Source: Cryptomeria japonica
Taxonomy: Eukaryota; Streptophyta; Pinopsida; Cupressales; Cupressaceae
DNA length: 64,000 bases
Assembly (NCBI RefSeq): GCF_030272615.1
Contig: NC_081414.1
Coordinates: forward strand, 915,069,648-915,133,647
Direction: 5' to 3'
Shown here: piece by piece, positions 33,411 to 44,694 of the stretch
How the letters are laid out: every line of letters begins with the position of its first letter
Numbering within the stretch: position 1 is the first letter of the stretch
The notes under the pieces: generated by a model
The model's input: the letters and a program-made list of their open reading frames with translations, nothing else
What the model was told of the DNA's origin: nothing
The model's database searches: none
Made by a program: the position numbers and the translations under genes

Positions 33411-36400
33411 GTTACGTACTTCTTATGAGTTCTATCTTGATGCTCATATGGTAAACCGCTTGAATGAATTTAACCCTAACTTAAAGGGACCATCCAAGGA
33501 AGAGTTACAAGGAACAACTATAGTCCTAGGTAAACCCTTTTAATCCAAGTCTACAATATGGAACACAAAACTTTGTTGAAAGAACACAAGCAACCTTATC
33601 TCCTGTTGATAATATCACAAGCAATAGCCTACAGAAAAATATAGTAATCCACAACACATTTGTGAAAGAAAACAACTAATTATATTATATATCCTTCAAA
33701 ATGGTACAAAGGTGAGCCTGAGGCTACAATTTATTTGAAATCTATTTTTATTCTACTTCTCTCTTATTGATTCTTTATTCTCCAAAAAACCCCCCTCTCA
33801 GTTACAAAAACTCCCTCATTTATATGAGAGTATATAGCCTGACCAAGAGGTATGACTATTCAACATGTAATTACTAATTAGTGTTTTGTTAACAAACTAG
33901 AGGATAAACGAATTTCAACATTTGTCATTTCTGATCTACACACTCAAACTTTGGCTCAAAGGATGTCTGATAGCTTTTGCAATTACCGCTAGATGCACTT
34001 ATGGTAGCCATTTTTGTATGTTCTTTATGTAGAGTCCTCTAGTGGTCAATCGACAGGACTTCTCTGATAACTCAACTCCTTGGTGTTGTCTGTTCAGTTG
34101 GCATTAGCTGCTGAAGTTTTTTCTCCATCAACATAACTACATCCGATGAAACCTCCTCACTTCATCATTAGATGACACTTTCTTATTGGGCTTTGAGATA
34201 GCTAGAAATTGTTCCCTCCGATGCTCTGATATGATTCTGATGAAAACCTGACCTTTTCTACTTTGTAACACTTATTGGGTTAACTTACCCTGAAGGCTTC
34301 CATCGTTTCTCCTCATTTCCATCGGGATAACATGTTTTACCTCCTCCCGATGTCCCAATGATATAACACTTCATCACTTCAATATGCTCCATATCGACTT
34401 AAGTAGTGCCGATGTATCCACTTTATGACTTCCTCTGTGTCATCAGGCATTGGGATAACCATTTTAGTGTTATCCTGATATGAAGAACTTGTAACTTTTC
34501 CACTCCATCGGGGATCGGGGTAATACTTTTTGGGCTATCCAAATGAGGGAACATTTTCCCGATGCACCCGCCTTTCAGGATAACTTTTTTGCTTCACTTC
34601 CGAAGTCTCGATGACTTCACCTCATCTCCCGCGCTTCTTTCCTTATTGGCAAAGCTATGCCAATAATGTCATCGGTCTTCGAAGTAACTTATCTTTCTTT
34701 CTCCCAAAGTCTTGATGGTTCATCATTCATATCGCCTTCATGTGAGTTTCATTGGTATATGTGAACCTAATGAATCCACCTTCAGAAATTTTCATGCCAT
34801 CGGGCATCGGGATAATAATTTTCTCATTAGCCTTCTACTTTGCTATCAGATATCGGTATAAGATATTCTGTGCTATCCTGATATGTGTTTCTTCTTCGAT
34901 GGATCCAACATATGTTACTCCATGCTATCAGTATAACTCATTTTCCTCTACTCCGATCACCCGATAGCTCCTCTGCTTGAAATCGCATTCTTCTTCTTAT
35001 CGAAAAAGCTATACCGACACCAGCAATGCAGGTGTCCATCCCACCTTGGCACTTTGTTTTTTCCAAGTTCCTGTTGTTGGCATTGTTTTCTTCCACTTCA
35101 GAAACTCATAGTCCTGAATTTTTGAGTTGAGTGGTGTTTCCTACTTTTCATCATCAGTCTTTTCCTTCTCCATCGGGATGACCTTTGCCGATAGACCCTC
35201 GTTCTTCTTTCCTGACTACATCCTCATCGGGGCTCAGAATAACATTTTTCTTCCTTCTCCGATGGCCTAATAACATTGATGAATAAGCCATCCTCCTCAT
35301 TGGTGATCGGGATAACTCATTTCAAGCTATCCCGATAGCACGATGAAAACTCGTTCACACTTCTTCTGGATGCCGCTGGATCAGAATAACCTTGGCTGAT
35401 ATAACTTAAATGGACAAATTGTGCACATGTACTTTTCTGAAGTTTAAGATCACATGAAGGGGACCTACCTAAGAAGGAAAACACATGGTGCTAATGTGAA
35501 CTTCCTTTAATACTTGTTCCAATCTATCAGGACAACCTATACCAATGGAGCGGACTGAACTAGTGCACTAGGTCTAATCAGCAAGACTTATACCGATAGA
35601 CCAAATTTTACAACTTTGCAAGGGCTGAAGGGGAGATCAAAATTAGTGAGTAGAACAGATCCAAGGAGACTAAGAATGAACATAAGTGCTCTAAACAGGA
35701 TAGGGAGTATGCCTTAATGGAATCTTTTATTGACACCTAGTGGATTTGACAATTTGGCTAATGAAGTCAAGTGTTTTTGGATAACTGAATCAAAGCACTT
35801 TCAAGGTATTTTTTGCTAATAAAGCTCATTGGGTTTCAAATTTAAAACTTGAAATTGTGGGGCTCCAATAGAGTGATTGGAGGTTTGTTGGTTTCAGTTG
35901 ATGCATTTGATATCTTAAAAGATGTTTGTCAGTATTATCTTTGGGTTTGAATTTGTCTGAAGCTCAAGGCGTTGGACCGAATATTGAGACTGTATAACAT
36001 GCATATTCATTTTGGGTCCATCTTTTGTATTGTATGTAGTGTGGTGATATGTTTGATGAGGAACGGTGTCATATGGTCCACTTATCATTCCTTACCACAA
36101 TCGAAATGTCTAGTCTAGACCTATTTTAGATATATGTCTCAGCCAACATTGAGAATTATGATTTTTGGTCATGTAGGAGCATCCCTAGTTCATGGAAATC
36201 TTGGGTCAACAAAAAACATTTTTTTTTCAATTTGTTCTTGTTTTGTAGTTTGAACATTTCTTTCTACATTTCTTGGCATTTTCTCACCGGATCTTGCGAA
36301 GTTGGGATTTTATTTTGGACTTGTTGAATCTACCTTTTCCAGTGTCTGTGGGATGTTTGGATCTTTTTTTTGGTGGGTTATCGCTTCTATAATCTATGAT

Positions 36401-36981
36401 AGTTTTCAGGGTAAAAACACTAGAACCGCTTGGACCTATTTAGCTCTTGTAGATCTTGTGGATAATTTACATAGCTTGCAGAGCTCCAATTCATTGTTTC
36501 CAACGTTCCTTTGTGTGTGCTTGACCTTCCTTTGGGTCCACACTTCATTCTTTGGATTTTACGAAGGGATCTATTTCGCAGAGGCCGATCTTGTCGTTTT
36601 ACATGTTTCATCTTATTCATCTACATTTGTTTCATCTTTGGCCAACACGGATCATTCTTGATCATATAAATTAATGTAATTAAGCATGTAGAATGGGGTA
36701 ATAAGTACATAGAAGAATAATCCTAAGGCTAGGAGGTCTGGATTTGGCTCACATTCTTGCTTGAGCCTGAATGTTACATAACACACACGTTTTGTACTCA
36801 GGCCTATGAGCCGAATCTTGTGAACCCACATGTTGCTTGTAGTTTGTAAATGATTTTTATGATATGATATAGTTTGTTTTTACATTGCCTCCATCATATT
36901 GAGTTGTTTCTATTGTGTGACTCTTGTTGCATAGTTCAAAATGCTTTCTTTGAGGACCATCCCCACTATGATTGCACCAAG
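33411..36981. repeat. Repeat-rich stretch with dispersed CATCGGGATAAC motifs, probably mostly the chromovirus 5' LTR
   Basis: No gene is found in 3.5 kb. From about 34050 to 35620 the motif CATCGGGATAAC and its complement (GTTATCCCGATG, often decayed) recur at least a dozen times at irregular spacing. They pair in places; the clearest is ATCGGGATA (35306-35314) with TATCCCGAT (35328-35336) around a 13-base loop. The segment ends at ATTGCACCAAG just before the primer site of the gypsy element at 36982, so its right part should be that element's 5' LTR. I could not fix where the LTR starts. Confidence 0.5.
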
Positions 36982-36992
36982 TGGTATCAGAG
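36982..36992 (+). promoter_or_regulatory. Primer-binding site of the chromovirus-type element
   Basis: TGGTATCAGAG matches the initiator-Met tRNA end. It lies about 100 bp before the gag start. Confidence 0.7.
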
Positions 36993-37088
36993 AGAGTTTT
37001 CATTCTAGAGATTGTGGACTCCTATTACATTTTGTTGTAGGGTGTTAGATGTAGGATCTAGCCTACAGCTGTAGAGGACTGGCATAAA

Positions 37089-37960
37089 GATGGCCCAGAT
37101 AAATGCTAGAGGTGTTGGAGTGCATGGAAATGCAGACCCTATTGTGATGGAAATGTTGAGAGGAATTGCAGCCCAATTCGAAGTTGTTGAAATGGCCTAG
37201 AGAAGAGGTCGACATGTTGAAGATATAAGTGATGACGAAGAAGAAGAGGTGGCTAGAGAACAAGGAGCAAATCCACCAGCGAATGATCCAAATGTAGAGA
37301 GGTTTATAAGAGAATTGTCAAGAGTGAATACTAGACCATATTTTACCCCACTAGATTATGATGGAAAGTTGGATTCAAATTAATTAGTAGATTGGATCAC
37401 AAATATGGAAAAGTATTTTGATTTTGAAGGCATCGTAGGAGATAAGAAGGTCAGATTTGCTTGCACTAAGTTTGAAGGTCATGCATCTCCTTGGTGGGAG
37501 CATTTGAAGGTTGATATATAAAGAAGATTAAATCTTGGGAGTAGATGTTTATCAAGTTTAAATAAAATTTTATGCCTATCGATTATCAAGTGAACCTATT
37601 CTAGAAGTTACAGAACCTAAAGAAGAAGGAATCTAGTGTGAAGGAGTACACCGAAGCATTTTAAAAGTTGAGTATCAAATTCAGACATATTGATGATGAG
37701 ATCCAACAAGTTGATAGGTATTCTACAGGATTGTGAATGTCAATACAAGATGAAATTAGTAATCAAGTTGCAGAGTGTTGAAGAAGCTTACCAATATGCC
37801 CTAAAGGCAGAGGAGAAGTTAAACAAAAGACATGAATAAAAGAAAAGAGGTAAAGGTGGAAGGTTTTTTGGAGGAATATTTCAAGGAGGAAGAAGTTATT
37901 CAGGAGGAAGAGGACCCTGTATAGATCATAATAAAGATAAGGAAGTTAGCAGAGATCGTA
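37089..37960 (+). pseudogene. gag: Chromovirus gag remnant
   Basis: ATG 37089 opens MAQINARGVGVHGNADPIVM. The retrotransposon gag core follows: YDGKLDSN-LVDWITNMEKYFD (about 37360), KVRFACTKFEGHASPWWE (about 37450), then FMPIDYQVNL (about 37570) and VKEYTEAF (about 37640), in more than one frame. Stops near 37198 and 37382 and several shifts show long decay. It would have formed the element's particle. Confidence 0.85.
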
Positions 37961-38039
37961 GTTCATATCGAAAGGATGATAGAAAATTTTCCTAGAGAAC
38001 ATAACCTGATGTTTACCGGAATGAGGTTTATGGAAAAGA

Positions 38040-40566
38040 AGACAAAAGACAACATAAAAGAGTGTTTAGAGGAACCTATTGTAAGTGTGGAGGAGAAGGA
38101 CATTGTTATTTTGAATGTAAGAAGACTGATAACACTAGAAGGAAAGTTTTGGTGGAGAAATACCATACCGGATCAGCTAATAAAGTGGAAGATGCAAAGG
38201 TTTTGGTGATGAGAAGAGCTTTGTGTCATACTAGAGATGATGAGAAGCCCTTGCAAAGGAGGAATTTGTTCAAAACCAGATGTAAGGTGTCTGGTAAGTG
38301 TTGTAAAGTCATTATTGATAGTAATCTTGTTTCGGAGGAGATGGTGAATAAGCTAAACTTGGAGAGATTGAAGCACCCTAGACCTTATCAAATAGCATGG
38401 ATTCAGGATGATCATAAGATACTAGTAAGTGAACAATATTTGGTGAAGTTAAAAATTGGATCTTATAATGATGTAGTTTTGTTTGATATTATGCCTATGG
38501 ATATTTGTCATATCTTGTTAGGAAGACCTTGGTAGTTTGATAGATAGGAAATACATGATGGGAGGGAGAACATATACACTATTATTGCAAATGGGATGAA
38601 GCAGACCATGTTTCCCTTGGAGGAACCTTTGAAGAGTGAAGTTTGTACAAGTACCCAAATCTATCTGGTGGATGGAAGAAAATTCCTACATGGGATGAGA
38701 CATGAGAATGTGTGTTTTGCCTTAGTTCCTAAGAAGATTGAAGACCCAGAGCATGAAGAAGAACAACTAGAGAAGATAGAGGAGTTGATAATGGAATATG
38801 GGGACATCATTTCAGATAATATTCTAGATGGATTACCCCCTATGAGAAGTATCAGTCATTGAATAGACCTGATTTTCAAAGCTAGTTTACCTAATAAAGC
38901 AGCACACCGAATGACACTACCAGAGAATGAGGAGTTGATAGAAAAGTGTAGGAATTGTTGAGGAAAGGTTTGATCAAAGAAATCTTGAGTCCTTGTGCAA
39001 TGCCAATAGTGTTAGCACCTAAGAAGGATGGACAATGGAGGATGTGTACCGAATCTAGATAAATAAACATGATTACAGTGAAGTACCAATTTCACTTATC
39101 TAGAATGGATGACATAATGGATTATTTGAGCGGAGCCAGATACTACACAAAGATAGACTTGAAGAGTGGACACCATCATATCATAATCAGAGATGGAGAT
39201 GAGTGGAAGACAACATTCAAGACAAATGAAGGACTATATGAATGGTTGATGATGCCTTCTGGATTGATGAACAAGGTATTGAAGAAATTTTTGGGTAAGT
39301 TTTTTATTATATATTTGGCTGACATCTTGATATTCAGTAAGACCAAGGAAAAACATGTTGCATTTGAGACAAGTTTTGCAAAGGTTGAGAGAAGAAAAGT
39401 TGTTGATAAACATTAAAAAGTGCAATTTTTTGAAGGAAGAGTTAGTCTATTTGGGATTAGTGATATCTATGGATGGATTGAAGATGGATCTTGAGAAATT
39501 AAGAGCAATTATTGAATTTCATACACCAAAAATAATTGGAGAGGTGAGATTGTTTCATGGATTGGCTAGTTTCTACTGGAAGTTTATCAAAAAAATTAGT
39601 TTAGTTTGTAGCCATATGACATAAGCAATGAGAGGAGATATGAAGGATTTGAAATGGACAACTAGAGAAAATAGGAGCTTTGAATTGTTGAAGAAGAAGG
39701 TGACTGAGTAGCTTGTGTTAGCTTTACCAGATTTTAGTAAAGTATTTCAAGCAGACTATGATGCAAGTGGGAATGCAATTAGAGAAATGTAAAGTCAAGA
39801 AGGTAGACCGATAGCATATTTCAATGAGAATTTGAATTATGCAAGAAGGACATATTCTATGTATGATTCAAAATTTTATCGCATAATTCAAGTTTTGATG
39901 AAGTGGAGACATTATTTGTTGCCTAAGGAGTTTGTGTTGTAAACTGATCATTGGGCTTTGTAGTATTTGAACAGTCAAGGTAAGTTCAATTAGAGACATG
40001 AGATAGGTGGAGTTCTTGTATATTTATGCCTTTGTTTTGAAGCATAGAAATGGAAAATAAAATGGGGTTGTTGATGCTTTGAGAAGAAGGAGGAACTTGC
40101 TGACAGAAATGAGAGTGGAGGTATTAGGTTTTGAAGAATTTAAGAACTTGTATGAGGATGACTTAGATTTTGCAGAACCTTGGAAGTCTTGTAAGGAAGC
40201 ATTTATAGTGGACAAAAGTAAGTGGTTAGATTATTTCATTCAAGAAGAGATGTTGTTTAGAGTTCAATTATGTATACCTAGGCGTTATATGAGAGAATGT
40301 CTTCTAAAGGAGAAGCATAGTGGAGGATTAGTCGGACGCTTTGGTGTTGATAAAATATTGGCATTGATTAGTGAGAATTACTTTTAGCCTAAGATTCATA
40401 AGGATGTCAAGAAATGTTTTTAGAGTTGTAGAATTTGTCAACTTGCAAAAGGTAGTAGTCAGAATGTTGGATTGTTTAATTCTTTGACAGTCTCAGAGAG
40501 ACCTTGGGAAGACATAAGCATGGATTTTATACTTGGATTTCTTAAGACATGGAGAGGAAATGATTC
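38040..40566 (+). pseudogene. pol: Chromovirus protease-RT-RNase H-integrase remnant
   Basis: Visible in order are a knuckle-like CKCGGEGHCYFEC (about 38083); a protease region CKVIIDSNLVSEEMVNKL (about 38305) in which the expected Asp-Ser/Thr-Gly reads Asp-Ser-Asn, ending ICHILLGRPW; RT with [14 protein letters not shown] (about 39147) and a catalytic site of YLADILIF at about 39313, where Asp has become Ala; RNase H with ADYDASGNAI (about 39753) and RHYLLPKEFVL; and the integrase HHCC region ending SCRICQLAKG (about 40427) and PWEDISMDFILGF. The frame changes repeatedly (1, 0, 1, 2). Protease and RT active sites are both damaged. Confidence 0.85.
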
Positions 40567-41338
40567 TATATATGGTAAAAAGTGATGATAACCTATTATA
40601 AAACCATAAATATTCAACCACAAACAATCTAGGTCCTACAACAAAACATTCACCAATACCAATGGAGATACCTAAGATCATGTAAATCAACAAAATAAAG
40701 CAATATTACCATTCACATGTCAAGTAGGGTTTCAATCTCCATTGTCTCCTATCTCCATTGATCTTGTGTGATATATTTTCTCTTATATTTTATGTGTGCA
40801 CAAGAGCTCAACAAAGAACAGATTGTGGTTGATAGCTTGATCGCAAGAAGGCTTGATTGTGTTATTAAGTAGTTTGACAATTAGACGATTAGGGTTAATA
40901 ATGAAGGAGACTACATCCTCTTATATAGAAGACACTATAAGAAATCGAGGGATAAGATTGAGAGGTGAAGGAGATAAATGGTTGGCTAGGATTAAAGGGT
41001 AGGTAGAAGAAATAATTAAATAATAAAGGGGGTAGGTAAGAGAATAATTAAGAGATGAGTGATGTGTCATGGAAAGGCTAATGAATTAATTAAATAAATA
41101 AAAATTTATTTTATTAATATAGAAAGTGGGATCAATTAAATAAATAAATAATTTATTTAATTTAGGGAAAGGATAATTTAAATAAATAAAATTATTGATT
41201 TAAATGAGGAAAGGATTAGAAGAGGATTAATGAATTAATTAAATAAATAAGAATTTATTTAATTAATAGAAGACTTAGAAAAAATAATTAAATAAATAAA
41301 AATATCTATTTAATTAGACAAGACAATTTTAGGTGTCT
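40567..41338 (-). repeat. Tat-4 3' LTR, minus strand
   Basis: The reverse complement matches the Tat-2 and Tat-3 LTRs along its length: the opening GACACCTAAAATTG, AATTAAATAAAT blocks, a TATATAA box (about 40920), the CAAGATCAATGGAGATAGG block and the ending TTTTTACCATA. Its outer end abuts chromovirus integrase codons. The first three LTR bases and the polypurine tract are missing at 41338. About 772 bp. Confidence 0.85.
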
Positions 41339-42764
41339 TTGAGACAATGCAGCTTGTCACGTTGGCTCAAAGAAGATAAGATAAATTGATATAAATTTGC
41401 CCCATGATGGGAATGATGTGCCCCCTTGAGAGATTGGATGAAAATGTTTGAAAAGATCACAAACAATCTCTTGATAAGAAAGAAAGGCTAGAAAGGACTG
41501 ACAAGATAGGGTGACAAGGTCATGCAAGAAAAAGACTGACTCAAGAGGAATCAACAAAATAGTGTCTGTCTTAAAAGGCCAAAATTGATAGTTCTCTAAT
41601 GAATATACACTATCAATTAGATAAGTTTCTAAAAGGATTCACTCAAATAGGTGCCCTAGGGAAGACAAACTGAAAACAAGGCTAGAATTGACAATTTTGT
41701 GATAAACATATGTTGCCAATTGGATAAGATGCTGAGAGGATTCAACCAACAGGTGCCCAAAAATAGGTAGGTTTGCTAAGTTGTGTAGGATAAGTCGTCA
41801 AATTGATTAAATCCAATGAGTGCTCTAGCAAGAATAGGATATAGTGCAATGCGATAAACACATACACTAGGATGCAGTGTAATGTGATAGACATAAGTAC
41901 TAGGATAGAGCCTGATGAGCAACACCATGTGATGGACATAGGAAGCAATAAGCTATGATAGGATAAGATAAGTAGCACTATGTGATGAACATGAGTACCA
42001 CTAGGATTGACATGATTGATTTGATTGGATGCAGGAGTACTTATCCTAGATTGAGTCTAGATAGAGATTCCCTATGACAAAATGGTTATGAACAGATTTG
42101 ATTGTTGAGGACCACACCGTGATCAAGGTGATGGGATTGAGACACATTATGTATATGCCTGAGATTTGGGCAAACACAAGAATGTTAATTGTTTTGGTAA
42201 AAAGATGGCCCCACAAGTTCTATAGGAGGGGAGAAATGAGATGATCCAGTGGTTGGGCCTTCGAGAGCTCAGATTCTTTTGAGGCCAACTACCTCTGAGG
42301 GAGGGTCTTCATCATAGTTCTCTTGGATCCCATTTTTTATCAGTTTTTGTATGATGATATAGACACCTTTGGGTGATTTTGTAGCCATATAAGATTTTGG
42401 CATCATTGTATCATGACACTTTATTATTTTCATATATATATGAGATGATCCATCCTTATGTCATCTATATGCATGTGTTCCTATGTGATATTGTATATGA
42501 TTTATGATGATGTGATATGATTCTTATGATCTTATATGATGATGCATGTTACATGTTTTATTACAAATGTGATGATGCTTACGATTCTTAATGCGATGGA
42601 TGTATGATAATTGACATTCGATGATTATTACATGATGAGATTGCATGATGTGTATATGATATACTAATCAGTGTTGTGTGTAGGATGTGATATGATTATG
42701 ATATCTATATGTATGCATATAATGAAAAGTACTAATATTTGGTGATGCAAGTGAATGAAATGCA
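41339..42764 (-). other. Tat-4 3' UTR remnant, minus strand
   Basis: Bases 41339-41440 in reverse complement match the Tat-1 end (AAGCTGCATTGTCTCAAAG, GATGGGGCAAAT, TCTCAAGGGGGCACA). From 41440 to 42400 I see no gene, no AGCGCT array and no PMD coding sense, so the antisense gene is absent or deleted here. Bases 42430-42760 are rich in ATGATG, the complement of the CAT-rich part of the Tat-1 3' UTR. Confidence 0.55.
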
Positions 42765-43055
42765 AATAAATATATATATATACATATATATGTATATACA
42801 TGTATATATATATATATGTATATACATGTATATATATATATATGTATATACATATGTTTATACATATGCATATACATATATATGTATATATATATGTATA
42901 TGTATATGTATATATACATATGTATATATGTATGTATATATATATAGATATATATATACTTATATATATATATGTATATACATATATATATACATATGTA
43001 TATACATATATATATATATACATATATATATGTGTGTGTGTGTATACATATATAT
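42765..43055. repeat. TA/CA-rich microsatellite (TATACA, TATATG units)
   Basis: About 290 bp of alternating TATATA, CATATATG and GTATATAC units with no phase for long. Both strands read as open frames of Tyr/Ile/Met/His only, a low-complexity artefact. The equivalent region of Tat-1 holds short CATATACACATATACAT runs (6795-6820), so this may be an expanded version of part of the Tat 3' UTR. Confidence 0.9.
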
Positions 43056-43151
43056 ATTGGTGTTTCATTACACTCAGACATGTGATAGTAGTATACACAT
43101 ACTCAGGGAAGGGATGATGGAGGCTAATCAAGAAAGGTGGATGGAAGGCAG
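43056..43151. other. Spacer between microsatellite and copia-E
   Basis: Unique-looking sequence without coding sense; probably the rest of the Tat-4 internal region into which copia-E inserted. The five bases before the LTR are GGCAG. Confidence 0.4.
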
Positions 43152-44631
43152 TGTTGGCATTTTCAGTAGAAAGAGAGATTATTGATATAACTGAAGAAGG
43201 ATGATAACTATCTTTATAACATTATTTTGTCATTGATGTCAAGAAATTGATTTTTTGATTCAATATGATGTTGCCATATCTTGAGGAGATTGATTTGATG
43301 AGTATTAAGTGGTTAGTAAGTGACGCAAAAAGAATGTGATGAATAAGGGGAGAAATAAGTTATTCAATGGGCAACTATTGCCGAGTTAGACAATGATGAT
43401 ATCATGATGTTTAGATTGTTTTTGATATCCTACAAATGTTTTTGATTGTAAGGTTAATACTATACTATGTCACTGAGCAAAGAACCTAGTCGGTAAAACC
43501 CCAAGGAACCTAGTTGGTAAACCCTAAGGTTATCGATATCGGTTAATGAAGGCGAAATGTCTACCGAGTAAAGTTTAGTATTTATTGAGTTGTAACCAAA
43601 TTATGACAAAGCACATTGAATGAATAAAATCATTATTTAATGAAGGACAATGATGAGCTGGAGATGTATAAATGATTGGAATGTCATGCTTGAAGTTTCT
43701 TAAGGATCTATGGCAATGAAAAATCGATAGGAAGATCTACATCATAGATTGAACCACAAAAACCTTGTACAAGTTCCAAGAAAGGACTACAAGTCTCGAG
43801 GCAAGGTAACATGTTTTTAGATCAAAGGATGCATTGAACCTAGGCAAGATTGAAGATCTGATGGCTAAAATTGATAATGGGAAACTGATTAAGGAGATTA
43901 AGCAGTTAGAATTGTTTATAAAAAAGAAATCAAAGATGAACTATGTATGCAGGCAAAGTGTAAGCACATGGATGCTACATAGTGATTACCGAGCACAGAA
44001 GCTTGGATACCTATTTGAATAATAGAGTAAGGAGCCCAGTAGAAGACTAGATAAGTCTTATGACTAGATTGTTTTGAGAAACTAAGAATCTGCTTTAGCA
44101 TTTTAAATGTGAAGTTGTAGATATAGTTTATTACTATTATTTTGTAAGTGACAAAAAATCTCTTAACCAAGTGGACTTAATAGTCTTATTTGTAAACCCT
44201 CTAGCAAGGTAACATTTTGAATGAGTGTTTGAAATCCTTTAACAAGGTCACTTCTAACAAAGTGAAGATCCTAATGGATCTGAGGGAGATCCCTTAACCG
44301 GGTCACATCTAGTAATGTGTTTGTAATCTTTAACAGGATTTGCTTTTAACCGAGCATACTCTAGAAGAGTATATTTCTTAGTGGGTCTAAAATCCCACAG
44401 TGGTTTTTCCCTATTTGGGTTTCCACGTTAAATCAAGTGTTATATGTGTTATGATGATTATATGTTTATGTGTTTGCATGTTTAGCAATTTTTGGTTACA
44501 TTGCTGAAGTATATGTTACCGAGGTTGAATCTGTTGATTTCATGGAAGTTTAAGTTTGCATCATTCACCCCCCCCCTCTTATCTTGTTAGCTATTGGGAT
44601 CAGTACTTTACAATTAGTATTAGAAATATCA
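43152..44631 (+). repeat. Copia-E 5' LTR
   Basis: It starts TGTTGGCATTTTCAG and ends AGAAATATCA just before ATTGGTATCAGAGCC. It contains the family blocks GTGGTTTTTCCCTATTTGGG (about 44400) and a nine-base C run (44567-44575). About 1480 bp, longer than the copia-C LTR. Confidence 0.82.
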
Positions 44632-44633
44632 AT

Positions 44634-44646
44634 TGGTATCAGAGCC
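44634..44646 (+). promoter_or_regulatory. Copia-E primer-binding site
   Basis: TGGTATCAGAGCC is a perfect match to the initiator-Met tRNA end, two bases after the LTR. Confidence 0.9.
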
Positions 44647-44694
44647 TTAGACTCTGGAAGAAAAGTTTAAAGGTACTTGAGGTAAGATCCGAAG

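Larger units (their letters stand above)
36982..40566 (+). mobile_element. Chromovirus-type Ty3/gypsy element, truncated in integrase by Tat-4
   Basis: Gag, protease, RT, RNase H and the integrase zinc region follow in the usual order but with many shifts and stops. It ends at TGGAGAGGAAATGATTC in the integrase core, where the Tat-4 LTR begins. Its remaining integrase, possible chromodomain and 3' LTR are not in the window. Confidence 0.85.

Noticed and set aside
36302-36661. 119-codon plus-strand frame before the chromovirus
   Set aside because: Falls in the likely LTR, Phe/Ser/Leu-rich from T-rich DNA, no recognisable domain.
42664-43185. Long open frames on both strands rich in Tyr, Ile and His
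   Set aside because: They come from the TA/CA microsatellite, which has no stops in some phases; composition is pure low complexity.
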